Assembly: GCA_947254375.1 (NCBI GenBank)
Contig: CAMYCF010000001.1
Span: 372,001-436,000 of the forward strand
Length of the DNA stretch: 64,000 bases
Direction: 5' to 3'
Origin: an uncultured Mobilibacterium sp.
GTDB lineage: Bacteria; Bacillota; Clostridia; Peptostreptococcales; Anaerovoracaceae
Shown here: positions 53,801-61,142 of the stretch, piece by piece
How the letters are laid out: the number at the start of each line of letters is the position of its first letter
Position numbering within the stretch: position 1 is the first letter of the stretch
Program-made: the position numbers and the translations under genes
The notes under the pieces: generated by a model
Databases searched by the model: none
Seen by the model: only the letters and a program-made list of their open reading frames with translations
Told to the model about the DNA's origin: nothing

Positions 53801-55673
53801 ACTTTTTCTGGACGTATATCTTGGTCTCTACCGGAGTCGCTCCGCCGGAATACTGCTTAACGAACGCATTTTTGTCTACCTTTGTCACCGATTTAGGCAG
53901 ATTTACCTCGGCGACGATCTTGTTCCTGAATGCATATGAACCTATCGTTTCGAGTCCTTCGCTAAGTTCGAGAGTTGACGGATCGGTCAGCTTCTCCTTA
54001 GTAGAGAACGCAAATCTTCCTATGCTCTTTACCGATCCCGGTATCTTGATGTGAGTTATGTTGTTCCCCGCAAAAGCGTTGTTTCCGATCGCCGTTATGT
54101 TTTCAGGTATCTCTACCTTTTTAAGGTTGGCCATCCAATTTTTGCCGTCGCTGCAACCGAATGCACCGTCAGGTATCTCGGTCATCGCCTTCGACAGACT
54201 GATCCTGCAAAGATCCGGGTTAGTAGCAAAAGCGCCCTGTCCGAGCTTTGTCAGAGTATCAGGCAGGATCACGCTCGACAGGTTATTACCCTGGAATGCG
54301 GCTTTGCCGATCTCTTTTACATCAGTAGGTATGGATGCCTCACTGAGCTTATTGTTCCTGAAAGCAAAGTCGCCTATTTTATCCACGCCGTTCGGCAGAA
54401 GGACGCTGTCAAATCCCTTCTCATCCGCGAACAGGCCGTACTCGCTTGTGGCAGGCGCCGCAGCTATCTCCGTTACGAGCATATTGTTAGGTGCAAAATC
54501 AGGAATGACGAGATTTCTGTTCGTCTCTCTCTTTGCCTTACCGCTTTCGCTGAGTCCCGTAACGATCGTACCGTCATATGTGAAGTCAGCCTTTGTCCAG
54601 CGATCGGTATCCGGGTTCTGGGTAGCCGGAGTACCGTCATTGACCACCAGCTTCTGATGCCACGAATGCTGTGATGCCGTAGGTCTGTTTATGTCGTGTA
54701 TCCTTTGCTTATATGCGAGTTCCGGATTGTCAGTGTACATGTAAACGACGCCGCCCTGCGTTTTTACCTTGTCCGGGGCATTGTCAGGTACGGGTTCCAT
54801 TCCCGGGTTAAAGTCAAATACGTCTTTATTTACTACTTCCGTAAAATCCGGCAACCTTACCGATTTTATATTGTTGTCTGAAAATACCCAACCGTGCATT
54901 TCCAGCTGGAAGTCACACGTGTTCGGGAAGTTGATCTTGCTTATCTTATTCCTCGCGAACGCCTGTGTTTCTATCCACCAGATCGTTCTCGGCAGAGTGA
55001 CCGTCGTTATTTTATTGTTCATAAAAGCGTTCGGTAAAACCGCTATGACGCCGGCCGGCAGATTCACATTTGTTATCTCGTTACTCGCGAACGCCTCGTC
55101 CGCAATTACAAAATTGCCTCGCTTGCTTACCCTGTGTGTCACAGTATCGTCATAAGGCACCTGCATCCCCGAAGGGAACTTTACCGAAGTAATGCCCTGC
55201 CCCTTGAATGCCGCCTTGCCTACCGCAACGATCGTGTTACCGTCCGTATCCTCAGCCGGGATGACGAGATCTTTATTGGTTTTTATCTTCTCTTTACCCG
55301 CTTCAGAGAAGCCTGTAACGGCTCTTCCCTTAAGGGTGAACTGCCTGCTGTAGTCGCATCCGTAAAGGAGCTTCTCATAATCGCCGTATGTAAAGTCAGA
55401 CGGCTCCCACTCAGATGAGGATCGGGTCCCTCCCAACTTATTTTCTTCTTTCGATGTCTCCGCTGCAGCGGCAGACTGCTCTCCGGTGACATCTGTCGAT
55501 GCCGCCTTTTCTTTCGAAGCGTTTTCTGTTACTTTATCCGCATCCTGCTTCTCGGCAGCGGATGTGTTATCGATACCCGTGACAGTCGCATCTGTCGACG
55601 CAAACACGCTGAAGGAGAAAGATATCACCATCAGCAACGATATCGTAACCGCAACGATTCGCTTAATGTGCAT
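50856..55673 (-). CDS. Giant BspA-type leucine-rich repeat surface protein
   Basis: The 1605-residue protein has a signal peptide (residues 1-25, cut near VFA-ST), a low-complexity Ala/Glu/Lys segment to about 85, and five large modules beginning near residues 89, 354, 646, 904 and 1215. Each opens with a W-x-x-x-DFTYD-type strand and the phrase TGLSxSGKxKxxxNxxLVIPD. Several BspA/LRR_5 repeats follow (IGxxAFxxNxLxxVxLPxxLxxI). The C-terminal region is a Pro/Asn/Asp-rich wall spacer (DPVNPDDPNPP), then MTNTGD, one hydrophobic helix and RKGKKN. Such proteins act as adhesins or bind host or community surfaces. The motif before the helix is not LPxTG. It stands alone with AAGGAGGG before the ATG. 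Confidence 0.92.
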   Translation of the reverse strand: MHIKRIVAVTISLLMVISFSFSVFASTDATVTGIDNTSAAEKQDADKVTENASKEKAASTDVTGEQSAAAAETSKEENKLGGTRSSSEWEPSDFTYGDYEKLLYGCDYSRQFTLKGRAVTGFSEAGKEKIKTNKDLVIPAEDTDGNTIVAVGKAAFKGQGITSVKFPSGMQVPYDDTVTHRVSKRGNFVIADEAFASNEITNVNLPAGVIAVLPNAFMNNKITTVTLPRTIWWIETQAFARNKISKINFPNTCDFQLEMHGWVFSDNNIKSVRLPDFTEVVNKDVFDFNPGMEPVPDNAPDKVKTQGGVVYMYTDNPELAYKQRIHDINRPTASQHSWHQKLVVNDGTPATQNPDTDRWTKADFTYDGTIVTGLSESGKAKRETNRNLVIPDFAPNNMLVTEIAAAPATSEYGLFADEKGFDSVLLPNGVDKIGDFAFRNNKLSEASIPTDVKEIGKAAFQGNNLSSVILPDTLTKLGQGAFATNPDLCRISLSKAMTEIPDGAFGCSDGKNWMANLKKVEIPENITAIGNNAFAGNNITHIKIPGSVKSIGRFAFSTKEKLTDPSTLELSEGLETIGSYAFRNKIVAEVNLPKSVTKVDKNAFVKQYSGGATPVETKIYVQKKSQYEDKKNFPDNAGMHRYIFKNDGEWTADDFVYDTQNFDVYRATNTTDKIVVDAWVVKGLSDSGKEKLKVNKNLVIPSNDPSGKKVQGVGTGAFSKLGIQSVTFPENVKAPYDGKWNSTLKERGDFFIGANSFSGNEIKSLTLPEGVIYIGGSAFSSNKLTYVKFPKTTMFITSQSFARNNITTFEFPDKVDFELDIDNMAFGVNKIESVQLPVNTEKMAKFAFFQNNGKEPVTSGTPAEKKGGIVYVYKADESGTFLDHVGNGKSNVQKLIVGDMPVEEKPWGIDDFTYDENGTTITGLSDSGKEKIKKNPDLILPDKGPKGTDITAIGPGAAGADLGTFGLKESADKIYLPKSVKLPQNLQTIGAFAFQANPITEISIPETCKEIGSGAFQRTSIKSLVLPESVTKLDGGAFANCAELKTVALSPSLTEISNACFTMTAIDDVVIPEGVTKIGARAFAGAHIKTLKLPDSVAAIGDDAFLNHQLTELKLPKNLKTIGKRAFKVYQEGLEPKLEKITMNEGLTEIGAEAFAKSKVKSTVIPNSLAKLPKDAFVGADPKVKLLTSNKEHLKETKAFYPKGSGHEVIFNKLAGTGWTDEDFTYSLDGTTLTGWSEKGQLKRKVLKDLVLPDKAPNGAEITKIGDAAFKIPDKEVQVTKWSADSINGMNTVDLPKNLKSIGNKAFEYNNFTAVDLKDGLVSIGDSAFHGNKLENVSIPDSVTQLGTGSFSMNNIKKLKISDSITKIPQGAFSMNIWMTEVKIPDKVTEIDDMAFAGARLKHLEIPASVTKIGKKAFHLHRLTELTIPGTVKEIGESAFEGTYKGTTLKKLTLGEGIESIGKYAFKEALLEEVTLPSSLKTLGEEPFLNNKGYKGDHVVRLYTKNKAHMAFARKSNPANPAVGHDIIYTGPNDPVNPDDPNPPVNPNNPNTPNNGGHVADNTNGGTAAYQMTNTGDQNSIILFSVIALAAVAALAVFARKGKKN

Positions 55674-55873
55674 TTTTTGCCCTCCTTTTTAATCAAACAT
55701 ACACCGTTCGTCAGTAAAGATTTTTTACCAAGTGTGCAACCTAATTCTAACAAGAAACCGCCATATTCTTACATTGAATTTATACATTGTGCGCGTGGTA
55801 ATATAGCTTTTTCCTATATGTTTTCTTAGTGTTTTCGGTTGTTTTAATGATTTGTATTTGTAATAATAAGCGC

Positions 55874-56374
55874 ATGGGTAAGGACAGAAGAAAAATATTA
55901 ATAGTTTCGGCGATCGCGATCGCCCTGATTTTAGGCCTTTCTTCATGCGGTCTTTCGGACAAAAAGTCCGAAGATTCGGGAGGGTGCGGTACTTCCGTTT
56001 CGGAAAAATCGCAGGGCAAGTATCAGAAAGAAGAGCTTAAATTGGATGAAGCCGAGAAGGAAGCATGCAGGAGCAAGGTCTCCGATGCGGCACGTTACCT
56101 TTTCCTCTTCTCCGCTGAAAAAGGAGAGGCTGCAAAGACAGAACCTCCGCTTTCGAAGGATGCACCTGCGGATCCGACCAAGTCGGTCAAAAAGAACGGC
56201 AAGGTCTGGGTGCCGCCGGTATATAAGACCGTACACCACGATGCGATATACGAAACCAGGCAGGGAGAGCGCAAAGTCTGGATATGTGACGGGGACGGCA
56301 AGACGCATCCATGCGGCCGGAAATTCTATTCACTGAATGCCTGGGGCGATCACAAAGCGGCAAACGGCGGATGA
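55874..56374 (+). CDS. Lipoprotein with Cys/His-rich C-terminus, ended or recoded at an in-frame UGA
   Basis: From ATG 55874 a lipoprotein signal is encoded (MGKDRRK, hydrophobic stretch, lipobox GLSSC). A charged linker, the motif WVPPVYKTVHHDAIYETR and a Cys/His-rich part (WICDGDGKTHPCGRKFYSLNAWGDHKAANGG) follow. TGA at 56372-56374 then interrupts a zinc-finger-like segment. The same frame continues for 38 more sense codons to TAG 56489-56491. As far as the TGA the product is 166 residues. The start is uncertain: no good binding site is seen, and upstream in-frame ATGs at 55829 and 55847 also lack one. The function is unknown; it should sit on the outer face of the membrane. Confidence 0.65.
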   Translation: MGKDRRKILIVSAIAIALILGLSSCGLSDKKSEDSGGCGTSVSEKSQGKYQKEELKLDEAEKEACRSKVSDAARYLFLFSAEKGEAAKTEPPLSKDAPADPTKSVKKNGKVWVPPVYKTVHHDAIYETRQGERKVWICDGDGKTHPCGRKFYSLNAWGDHKAANGG

Positions 56375-56491
56375 GCGGGCTGCCACAAGTTCTGCCATAC
56401 CGAAATGGAGCCGTTCCCTGAAACCGTTCTTGTACAGGCAGCGTGGGACGAGCAGGTGCTCGTCAAGCAGGGCTATTGGAAGAAAGCCTAG
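56375..56491 (+). other. In-frame coding extension beyond the UGA of the lipoprotein
   Basis: After the TGA the frame reads AGCHKFCHTEMEPFPETVLV, then QAAWDEQVLVKQGYWKKA and TAG. It supplies further Cys/His residues and the AWDEQVLVKQGYW ending that often accompanies VYKTVHHDAIYET-type motifs in clostridial surface proteins. The intrinsic terminator follows this TAG by 40 bases, not the TGA. The segment thus belongs to the same gene, either by readthrough/selenocysteine or as the cut-off end of a broken gene. Confidence 0.65.
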
Positions 56492-56531
56492 CAACGAAAA
56501 TCTTAATAATGAAAACCTAAACAACGAAAAA

Positions 56532-56568
56532 ATCGAGGTCAGCTGATCAGCCGGCCTCGATATTTTTT
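56532..56568. terminator. Terminator between the lipoprotein and the FMN reductase gene
   Basis: ATCGAGG (56532-56538) pairs with CCTCGAT (56555-56561), then ATTTTTTATT on plus; AAAAAAT before it gives Ts on minus as well. Confidence 0.8.
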
Positions 56569-56610
56569 ATTATTCCGTATTAAACCATTCGGGTATCAGA
56601 CTGTTCGGTA

Positions 56611-57153
56611 TCAGAACCTGTCCACGTGCCTTACGAACGCCTCGGCGAACTTCCTCAGGACCGCCCTCGTCCTGTCCGACACCTTTCCGTTCTCATCGAA
56701 CGACTTCGTGATGTTCCCGAGATATGTCTCAGGTTGCTGGAGCGGTATCATGTTGAGGCAGATCATCGGCTGGCGGATCGCCATATTAGCGCCCATACCT
56801 CCCATTCCTCCCGGTGAAGCGCTCAGTATACCGACCGGTTTTCCCGCCCATTTATTCGCACCGTACGGGCGCGACCCGACATCGAGCGCGTTCTTGAGAC
56901 AGGCGGGCATCGACCTGTTGTACTCGGGCGTTGCTATGATAAAACCGTCTTTTTCCGCTATTTTCTCTCTGAATTCAGCATATTCCTTCGGCGGTTTTTC
57001 CCCGTCGATATCCTCGTTATACATAGGCAGATCTTTTATCGACACGAACTCGACCGAATAGTCCTCAGGGAGCTCCTCTGCCACAACTTCCGCCAGCTTG
57101 CGGTTGTAAGAATCTTTTCTCAGCGATCCTACGATGATTCCTATCTTCTTCAT
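56611..57153 (-). CDS. NADPH-dependent FMN reductase family protein
   Basis: The 180-residue flavodoxin-fold enzyme opens with the FMN phosphate loop KKIGIIVGSLRKDSYNRKLAEVVAEEL. It contains GFIIATPEYNRSMPACLKNALD and PVGILSASPGGMGGMGA, the second FMN loop. Relatives reduce quinones, azo dyes or metals such as chromate; the substrate here is unknown. The gene has its own promoter (57205-57232) and terminator and is therefore probably separate from the radical SAM cassette just upstream. Confidence 0.9.
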   Translation of the reverse strand: MKKIGIIVGSLRKDSYNRKLAEVVAEELPEDYSVEFVSIKDLPMYNEDIDGEKPPKEYAEFREKIAEKDGFIIATPEYNRSMPACLKNALDVGSRPYGANKWAGKPVGILSASPGGMGGMGANMAIRQPMICLNMIPLQQPETYLGNITKSFDENGKVSDRTRAVLRKFAEAFVRHVDRF

Positions 57154-57204
57154 TTCATTTCTCCTCAGTCGCCTATTAAAAGCATTTCAAACATTTTCAC
57201 CTTA

Positions 57205-57232
57205 ATTATAGCAAAGGGCTTTCACATAGCAA
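57205..57232 (-). promoter_or_regulatory. Promoter for the FMN reductase gene
   Basis: Minus strand: TTGCTA (57227-57232), 16 bases, TATAAT (57205-57210). Confidence 0.65.
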
Positions 57233-57362
57233 TAATAGTTATTTTTATATCTTTTCAAGGGATGCGCGCCTTTACTGCGCCCCTAAAAGAACGGTTTTTT
57301 GGTCCCGTGCACTAGAAAAGGAGGACCGTCCTTTTATCGGAAGATCCCCCTAAAAAATATTT

Positions 57363-58343
57363 TTACGCCGTCGCACCGCCGCAGCTCGATCCCTGCCCCG
57401 CCGTGCACGCGTAGCAGTGTTTTGCAAAGGCTATGTGCCTTTTGCGCGGCGGCTTGCCTTCAAGGTCGAATATCGTCTCGCCGCTGTCTATCGTCATATC
57501 GATCGCCTGGTTGAAATCGCAGTCGTAGAGCCGTCCGTCCCAGCCTATCGAAAGCTGGAAGCGGCACATCATGTTCTCGACAGCACATTGATTGAGCGCA
57601 CCGTAGAGCGTCTCCATGTAGGACTCGAGATTTCCGCTCCTCTCGAGAAAATCACCGAACCGCCCGATCGGGTTGTTCGCGATGGCAAAAAGGTTATCGA
57701 AAACTATCCCGAATTCCTTATAGAGTTTCTCTTTGAACTCGCTTTCGATGTTGCTCTGCGCCGACGGTAAAAAGGCCCCGAGCGGGTTGTACACGACGTT
57801 GAGGACGAGGTCTCCGCCTTTGCCGTAGCCGAGGTCGTTCAGCATTTTTATCGCGTGTATCGCCGGAGCGAACGTCCCCTTTCCGCGTTGCTTTTCCATA
57901 TTTTTTTCTTTGTAATACGGGAGCGAGCAGAAGACCTCGACTCCGTATTTCGCGAAAAGCTCCGGTATGTCTTCGTATCCCTCTTCGGTCAGTATCGCAA
58001 GATTCGTCCTTACGATGACCTTGTCTGCGATCTTCGCCGATTCTTCGAGGAACCACCTGAAATCCGGATTCATTTCCGGGGCGCCTCCCGTTATGTCCAT
58101 CGTCGAGAATCCCTGATCTTTGAATACATGCAGGGCACTTTCCATAACGCTGCGCGGCATTATCTCTTCCCTTGCGGGGCCGCATTCGAGGTGGCAGTGC
58201 TTACACGCCAGATTGCACAGCCGTCCGACGTTCACCTGCATGATATCCTGCCTGTCGGCAGTATTCCTGAAATTATCGTTTTCGATGCAGCTCTCGAAAT
58301 CCGGGACGGACTTTATGTCGTCCAGCCTTTTTATGTCGTTCAT
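57363..58343 (-). CDS. arsS: Radical SAM/Cys-rich ('selenodomain', ArsS-type) protein
   Basis: The 326-residue radical SAM enzyme binds a 4Fe-4S cluster through CNLACKHCH (CxxxCxxC, near residue 43). It has the GGAPEMNPDFRWFLEES phrase and a Cys-rich C-terminus HCYACTAGQGSSCGGATA, the mark of the rSAM/selenodomain (ArsS) family. In some members a Cys of the C-terminal part is selenocysteine; here all are encoded as Cys. In arsenosugar producers the protein adds a deoxyadenosyl group to dimethylarsinite. No arsM is in this window, so the true substrate is open. It is the last gene of a five-gene minus-strand cassette. Confidence 0.9.
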   Translation of the reverse strand: MNDIKRLDDIKSVPDFESCIENDNFRNTADRQDIMQVNVGRLCNLACKHCHLECGPAREEIMPRSVMESALHVFKDQGFSTMDITGGAPEMNPDFRWFLEESAKIADKVIVRTNLAILTEEGYEDIPELFAKYGVEVFCSLPYYKEKNMEKQRGKGTFAPAIHAIKMLNDLGYGKGGDLVLNVVYNPLGAFLPSAQSNIESEFKEKLYKEFGIVFDNLFAIANNPIGRFGDFLERSGNLESYMETLYGALNQCAVENMMCRFQLSIGWDGRLYDCDFNQAIDMTIDSGETIFDLEGKPPRKRHIAFAKHCYACTAGQGSSCGGATA

Positions 58344-58355
58344 TTCTTCACCCGA

Positions 58356-58688
58356 TCACATTTCCAGTCTGTCTACGGTGTTCTTCATATGAAGACCGTG
58401 TACGAGCGTAGCTCCGCCCCTGATAGCCGCCGCGACGTGGATCGCTTCCGTCATCTGCTCCTCGTCTACGCCTTTTGAAAGACACGACTGGGTGTATGAA
58501 TCTATGCAGTAAGGGCACTGCAGAGCCGATGCGACTGCAAGCGCAATAAGCGATTTCTCCCTCTCGGTAAGAGCACCTTCCGCAAATACCGTTCCGTAAT
58601 ATCCCATGAATTTGTTCCACATCTCGGGAGCTTCTTCTCCCATGCTTCCGAATCTCTTCAGATCTTCGGGGTTGTAATAAGTTTCCAT
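58356..58688 (-). CDS. AhpD-like, arsenosugar/selenodomain-associated peroxidase-like protein
   Basis: The 110-residue carboxymuconolactone-decarboxylase-fold protein carries the redox pair CPYC (SALQCPYCIDSYTQSCLSKG). Its opening YNPEDLKRFGSMGEEAPEMWNKFM is typical of the AhpD-like protein that accompanies rSAM/selenodomain genes. It probably handles a thiol or peroxide step for the cassette. It lies 12 bases upstream of the radical SAM gene. Confidence 0.88.
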   Translation of the reverse strand: METYYNPEDLKRFGSMGEEAPEMWNKFMGYYGTVFAEGALTEREKSLIALAVASALQCPYCIDSYTQSCLSKGVDEEQMTEAIHVAAAIRGGATLVHGLHMKNTVDRLEM

Positions 58689-58711
58689 AGAGGCTCCTTC
58701 AATTTTTTACA

Positions 58712-59389
58712 TCAGCGCGCGTCGCGATATTGCGCCGCGATCTTATCGATATCGACACCGTCAAGATACTGCTTTCTCAGGCGGTACATCTTATACATCG
58801 TCCTCCACGGACCGCCCTTTCGAAAGCGCCTGTCGGATGTCGAGATCCTGTCCTTCGTCATTCCTATCCGCTCTCCCGCGCCGGTCATATTTATCGACAG
58901 CTGAAGATCCTCCATGACGGGGATGTTCGGGAAAGCGCCGATATCAAAGAAAGTCTGCCTTTTTATAAATATCCCCTGGTCGCCGAACGCGATGTTTTTA
59001 CGCCTTACCCTCCTGTTTGAGAGCTTCTCGCATATCTTCATTTTTACGCTCTTCGAGTTAAAGCTTATGCCGAAGCATCCCCATTTATGCTTTCGAAGCA
59101 CGTGTCTCATCTGGTCGAGCGCGTCGTCCGGCAGGAAGCTGTCGCTGTGCAGGAAAAGCAGGTTGTCTCCGTGAGATATCCTCGCGCCGAGGTTGAGCTG
59201 CGTCCCGCGTCCGCGGCTTCCGCTCGCCACGAAAAAGCCGGCCTCTTTTATCATGTCGACGGTCCTGTCCGTGCTTCCGCCGTCGGAGAAAATTATCTCC
59301 GCCGCGCCTCTGAATTTTTCCAGCGATATAAGGAACGGCGCAAGCGACCTTTCTTCGTTGTATACGGGTATTATTATGGAGAATTCCAT
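58712..59389 (-). CDS. rSAM/selenodomain-associated glycosyltransferase 2 (GT2 fold)
   Basis: A 225-residue family 2 glycosyltransferase: FSIIIPVYNEERSLAPFL at the N-terminus, the nucleotide-binding ADGGSTDRT-like FSDGGSTDRTVDMI, FLHSDSFLPDDAL with the metal-binding D-x-D-like site, and GDQGIFIKRQTFFDIGAFPNIPVMEDLQLS. This matches the 'transferase 2' (TIGR04283-type) partner of the cassette. There is no membrane helix. It would transfer a sugar to the radical SAM product or a related lipid or small molecule. Confidence 0.88.
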   Translation of the reverse strand: MEFSIIIPVYNEERSLAPFLISLEKFRGAAEIIFSDGGSTDRTVDMIKEAGFFVASGSRGRGTQLNLGARISHGDNLLFLHSDSFLPDDALDQMRHVLRKHKWGCFGISFNSKSVKMKICEKLSNRRVRRKNIAFGDQGIFIKRQTFFDIGAFPNIPVMEDLQLSINMTGAGERIGMTKDRISTSDRRFRKGGPWRTMYKMYRLRKQYLDGVDIDKIAAQYRDAR

Positions 59390-59417
59390 TTGCTTTTCCT
59401 CCCGACTGTGTTGGCCT

Positions 59418-61142
59418 TTATTTGAACTTTCTTATGCTGCGGCTTATCAGTGACGACACGCCCGCCTTCGGGTCCTCTCTTATCCCGAGTATCTCCGGCA
59501 GGACGTGTTTTACGTCGGAAAAGCCGTTCTTTCTGAACATATACGTGCATGACGCGCAGTATGAATACATAGCCGTTTCTTTTGCCGCAGCTTTTTCTGA
59601 AAATCCATGCGATATCTCAGGCTCCGCACCCGACGCACAGCCGCCGAGACCGCAGCATTGGATGTCGGGGAATCCGTTCTCAGGTTCGCACGGTAAAAAC
59701 TTCGAGATACCGTCCATGAAGATCTTTTCTTCCCGATCGGGACACGGATAAAAGAAGTCAAATCCGGCTCCTTCGAGCATATGCCCTTCGCCGAGCTCCG
59801 CGAGCTTTGAGTATATGTCGGTCACCTTCAGATCGATCTTATCCCGCATAAAATAGTAGCAGTTGGCGCAGCACGTGACGATCTCCCGGGCTCCGCTGCT
59901 CAAAAGCTTCTCTTCTATCGACTTGATCCCGTCAAGCGCTTCATCGGCAAGTCCTATTTCATATATCGGTTTGCGGCAGCATTCATATACCACTCCGATA
60001 TCGTGAGCCGCCGCTATCGCCTCTAGCTTTTTCATGGATGCAGGGTACATACCCGCGAAATTGCAGCCCGGGAAAAAGACGCACCTTTCCCCCGCCGTCT
60101 TCATATTTGAGAATTTATAGTTTTCCTTTTCGAAAATGAGCGTCTTGAATTTCTTCCTTATGTCACGCCCGCCTTCAGGTGTGCCGGTATTTCTCAGCCT
60201 CGCGATGAGCGCGATCTCCGCTCCGTCGATATCCTTCGGACATACCGCCTTGCATTTTCCGCACATGAAACATGAATATGCGAGTTCGGGTCTCGCCTCA
60301 AATCCGCTCAGATCGATGCCGTATTTTGAAAGAAAATCGCAGTTTTTCGTACAGGTCCCGCACGAGATGCATCGGTGTGAGAGATCCATAGCAGGCTTCG
60401 GGAATACGCTTTTTATGAAAACCTTTGTGTTCTCTTCAGGAGCTTCGATGTCACGGGACCGTTCGCCGAAAAGTCTTCTTCCCAGTCTCGCGAGATCATC
60501 CTCCGTGTCGATATCCGTAAGTACGCGCCCGTACTCCGGGGACAGCCCTTCCTCTTCCAGGAAAGCGAACAGTTCCTCGGCGTCGTAATATTTACCTTCG
60601 GAGAATTTTTTCAGCACTCCATTTGCAGATGCCGAAAGTCCCAAAGCGCCGTATCCGCCGTCATCCGTCCTGCAGATAACGGCATCACAGGCGCATGTGC
60701 CGTCGGTCGTTTCAGCGCTGCCGTCGGCCGTTTCGGTGTCGCCTTTAAGGCGGTCAAAGATCTCACCGAAAAGCGATACCGATATCTCCGGGATATCCGT
60801 CCCTATAAGTATCGCAGCCCGGTATCCCTTCGAAAAAACATCGGAAAAAGCGTTCGCCATCCTCTCGGCAAGGTCTTTTCCCCGTTGTGCGACGAACTCC
60901 GCTTCCTCAGGCTCCCCGAAGATCCCGTGAAGTTCAGCCGGATCTCCCTCAAGTGCATAGAACACGAAAAGATCCGCCCCCGCCCCGAGACATTCCCCGT
61001 ATATGTCGCGCAGGAAACATTCGTGCATATCGGCGCACTGCTCAGGCGAGAGGAACGGCATCATCCTCGTCTTCGTTTTACCGGGGACGGGCACCCTCGT
61101 AAACATTATTAAAGCGTTTTTATCATTCGGTCTTTTCGTCAT
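59418..61142 (-). CDS. Fusion: rSAM/selenodomain-associated transferase 1 (DUF2064) + heterodisulfide-reductase-like Fe-S protein
   Basis: The 574-residue protein has two parts. Residues 10-225 are a CofC-like nucleotidyl/glycosyltransferase of the DUF2064 'transferase 1' type (FTRVPVPGKTKTRMMPFLS, AAILIGTDIPEIS, DDGGYGALGLS, LTDIDTEDDLARL). Residues 245-574 are an iron-sulfur protein: two ferredoxin motifs (CISCGTCTKNCD near 257 and CFMCGKCKAVCPKD near 290), then HdrD-like cysteine (CCG) motifs (FFPGCNFAGMYP, YECCRKPIYEIG, VTCCANCYYF, CCGLGGCASG). The second part should carry electrons or cleave disulfides. The ORF is continuous and the domains share one codon style, so it looks like a real fusion. 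It overlaps the membrane-protein gene by 20 bases. Confidence 0.88.
   Translation of the reverse strand: MTKRPNDKNALIMFTRVPVPGKTKTRMMPFLSPEQCADMHECFLRDIYGECLGAGADLFVFYALEGDPAELHGIFGEPEEAEFVAQRGKDLAERMANAFSDVFSKGYRAAILIGTDIPEISVSLFGEIFDRLKGDTETADGSAETTDGTCACDAVICRTDDGGYGALGLSASANGVLKKFSEGKYYDAEELFAFLEEEGLSPEYGRVLTDIDTEDDLARLGRRLFGERSRDIEAPEENTKVFIKSVFPKPAMDLSHRCISCGTCTKNCDFLSKYGIDLSGFEARPELAYSCFMCGKCKAVCPKDIDGAEIALIARLRNTGTPEGGRDIRKKFKTLIFEKENYKFSNMKTAGERCVFFPGCNFAGMYPASMKKLEAIAAAHDIGVVYECCRKPIYEIGLADEALDGIKSIEEKLLSSGAREIVTCCANCYYFMRDKIDLKVTDIYSKLAELGEGHMLEGAGFDFFYPCPDREEKIFMDGISKFLPCEPENGFPDIQCCGLGGCASGAEPEISHGFSEKAAAKETAMYSYCASCTYMFRKNGFSDVKHVLPEILGIREDPKAGVSSLISRSIRKFK

Noticed and set aside
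50856..55673. CRISPR or DNA-level tandem repeat array
   Set aside because: The periodicity comes from protein repeats (LRR_5) in one continuous frame; the DNA units are not identical and have no spacer structure.
55874..56491. Use of UGA as a tryptophan codon (alternative genetic code)
   Set aside because: TGA ends several recognised genes in the window (for example dapB at 10424-10426 and the hydrolase at 23520-23522) and Trp is encoded by TGG throughout.
56337..56546. 69-codon frame overlapping the lipoprotein end
   Set aside because: Out-of-frame shadow; the lipoprotein frame fits its neighbours better and explains the Cys/His motifs.
57363..57365. Selenocysteine in the C-terminus of the radical SAM protein
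   Set aside because: All C-terminal positions are Cys codons and the stop is TAA, so this member is the cysteine form.
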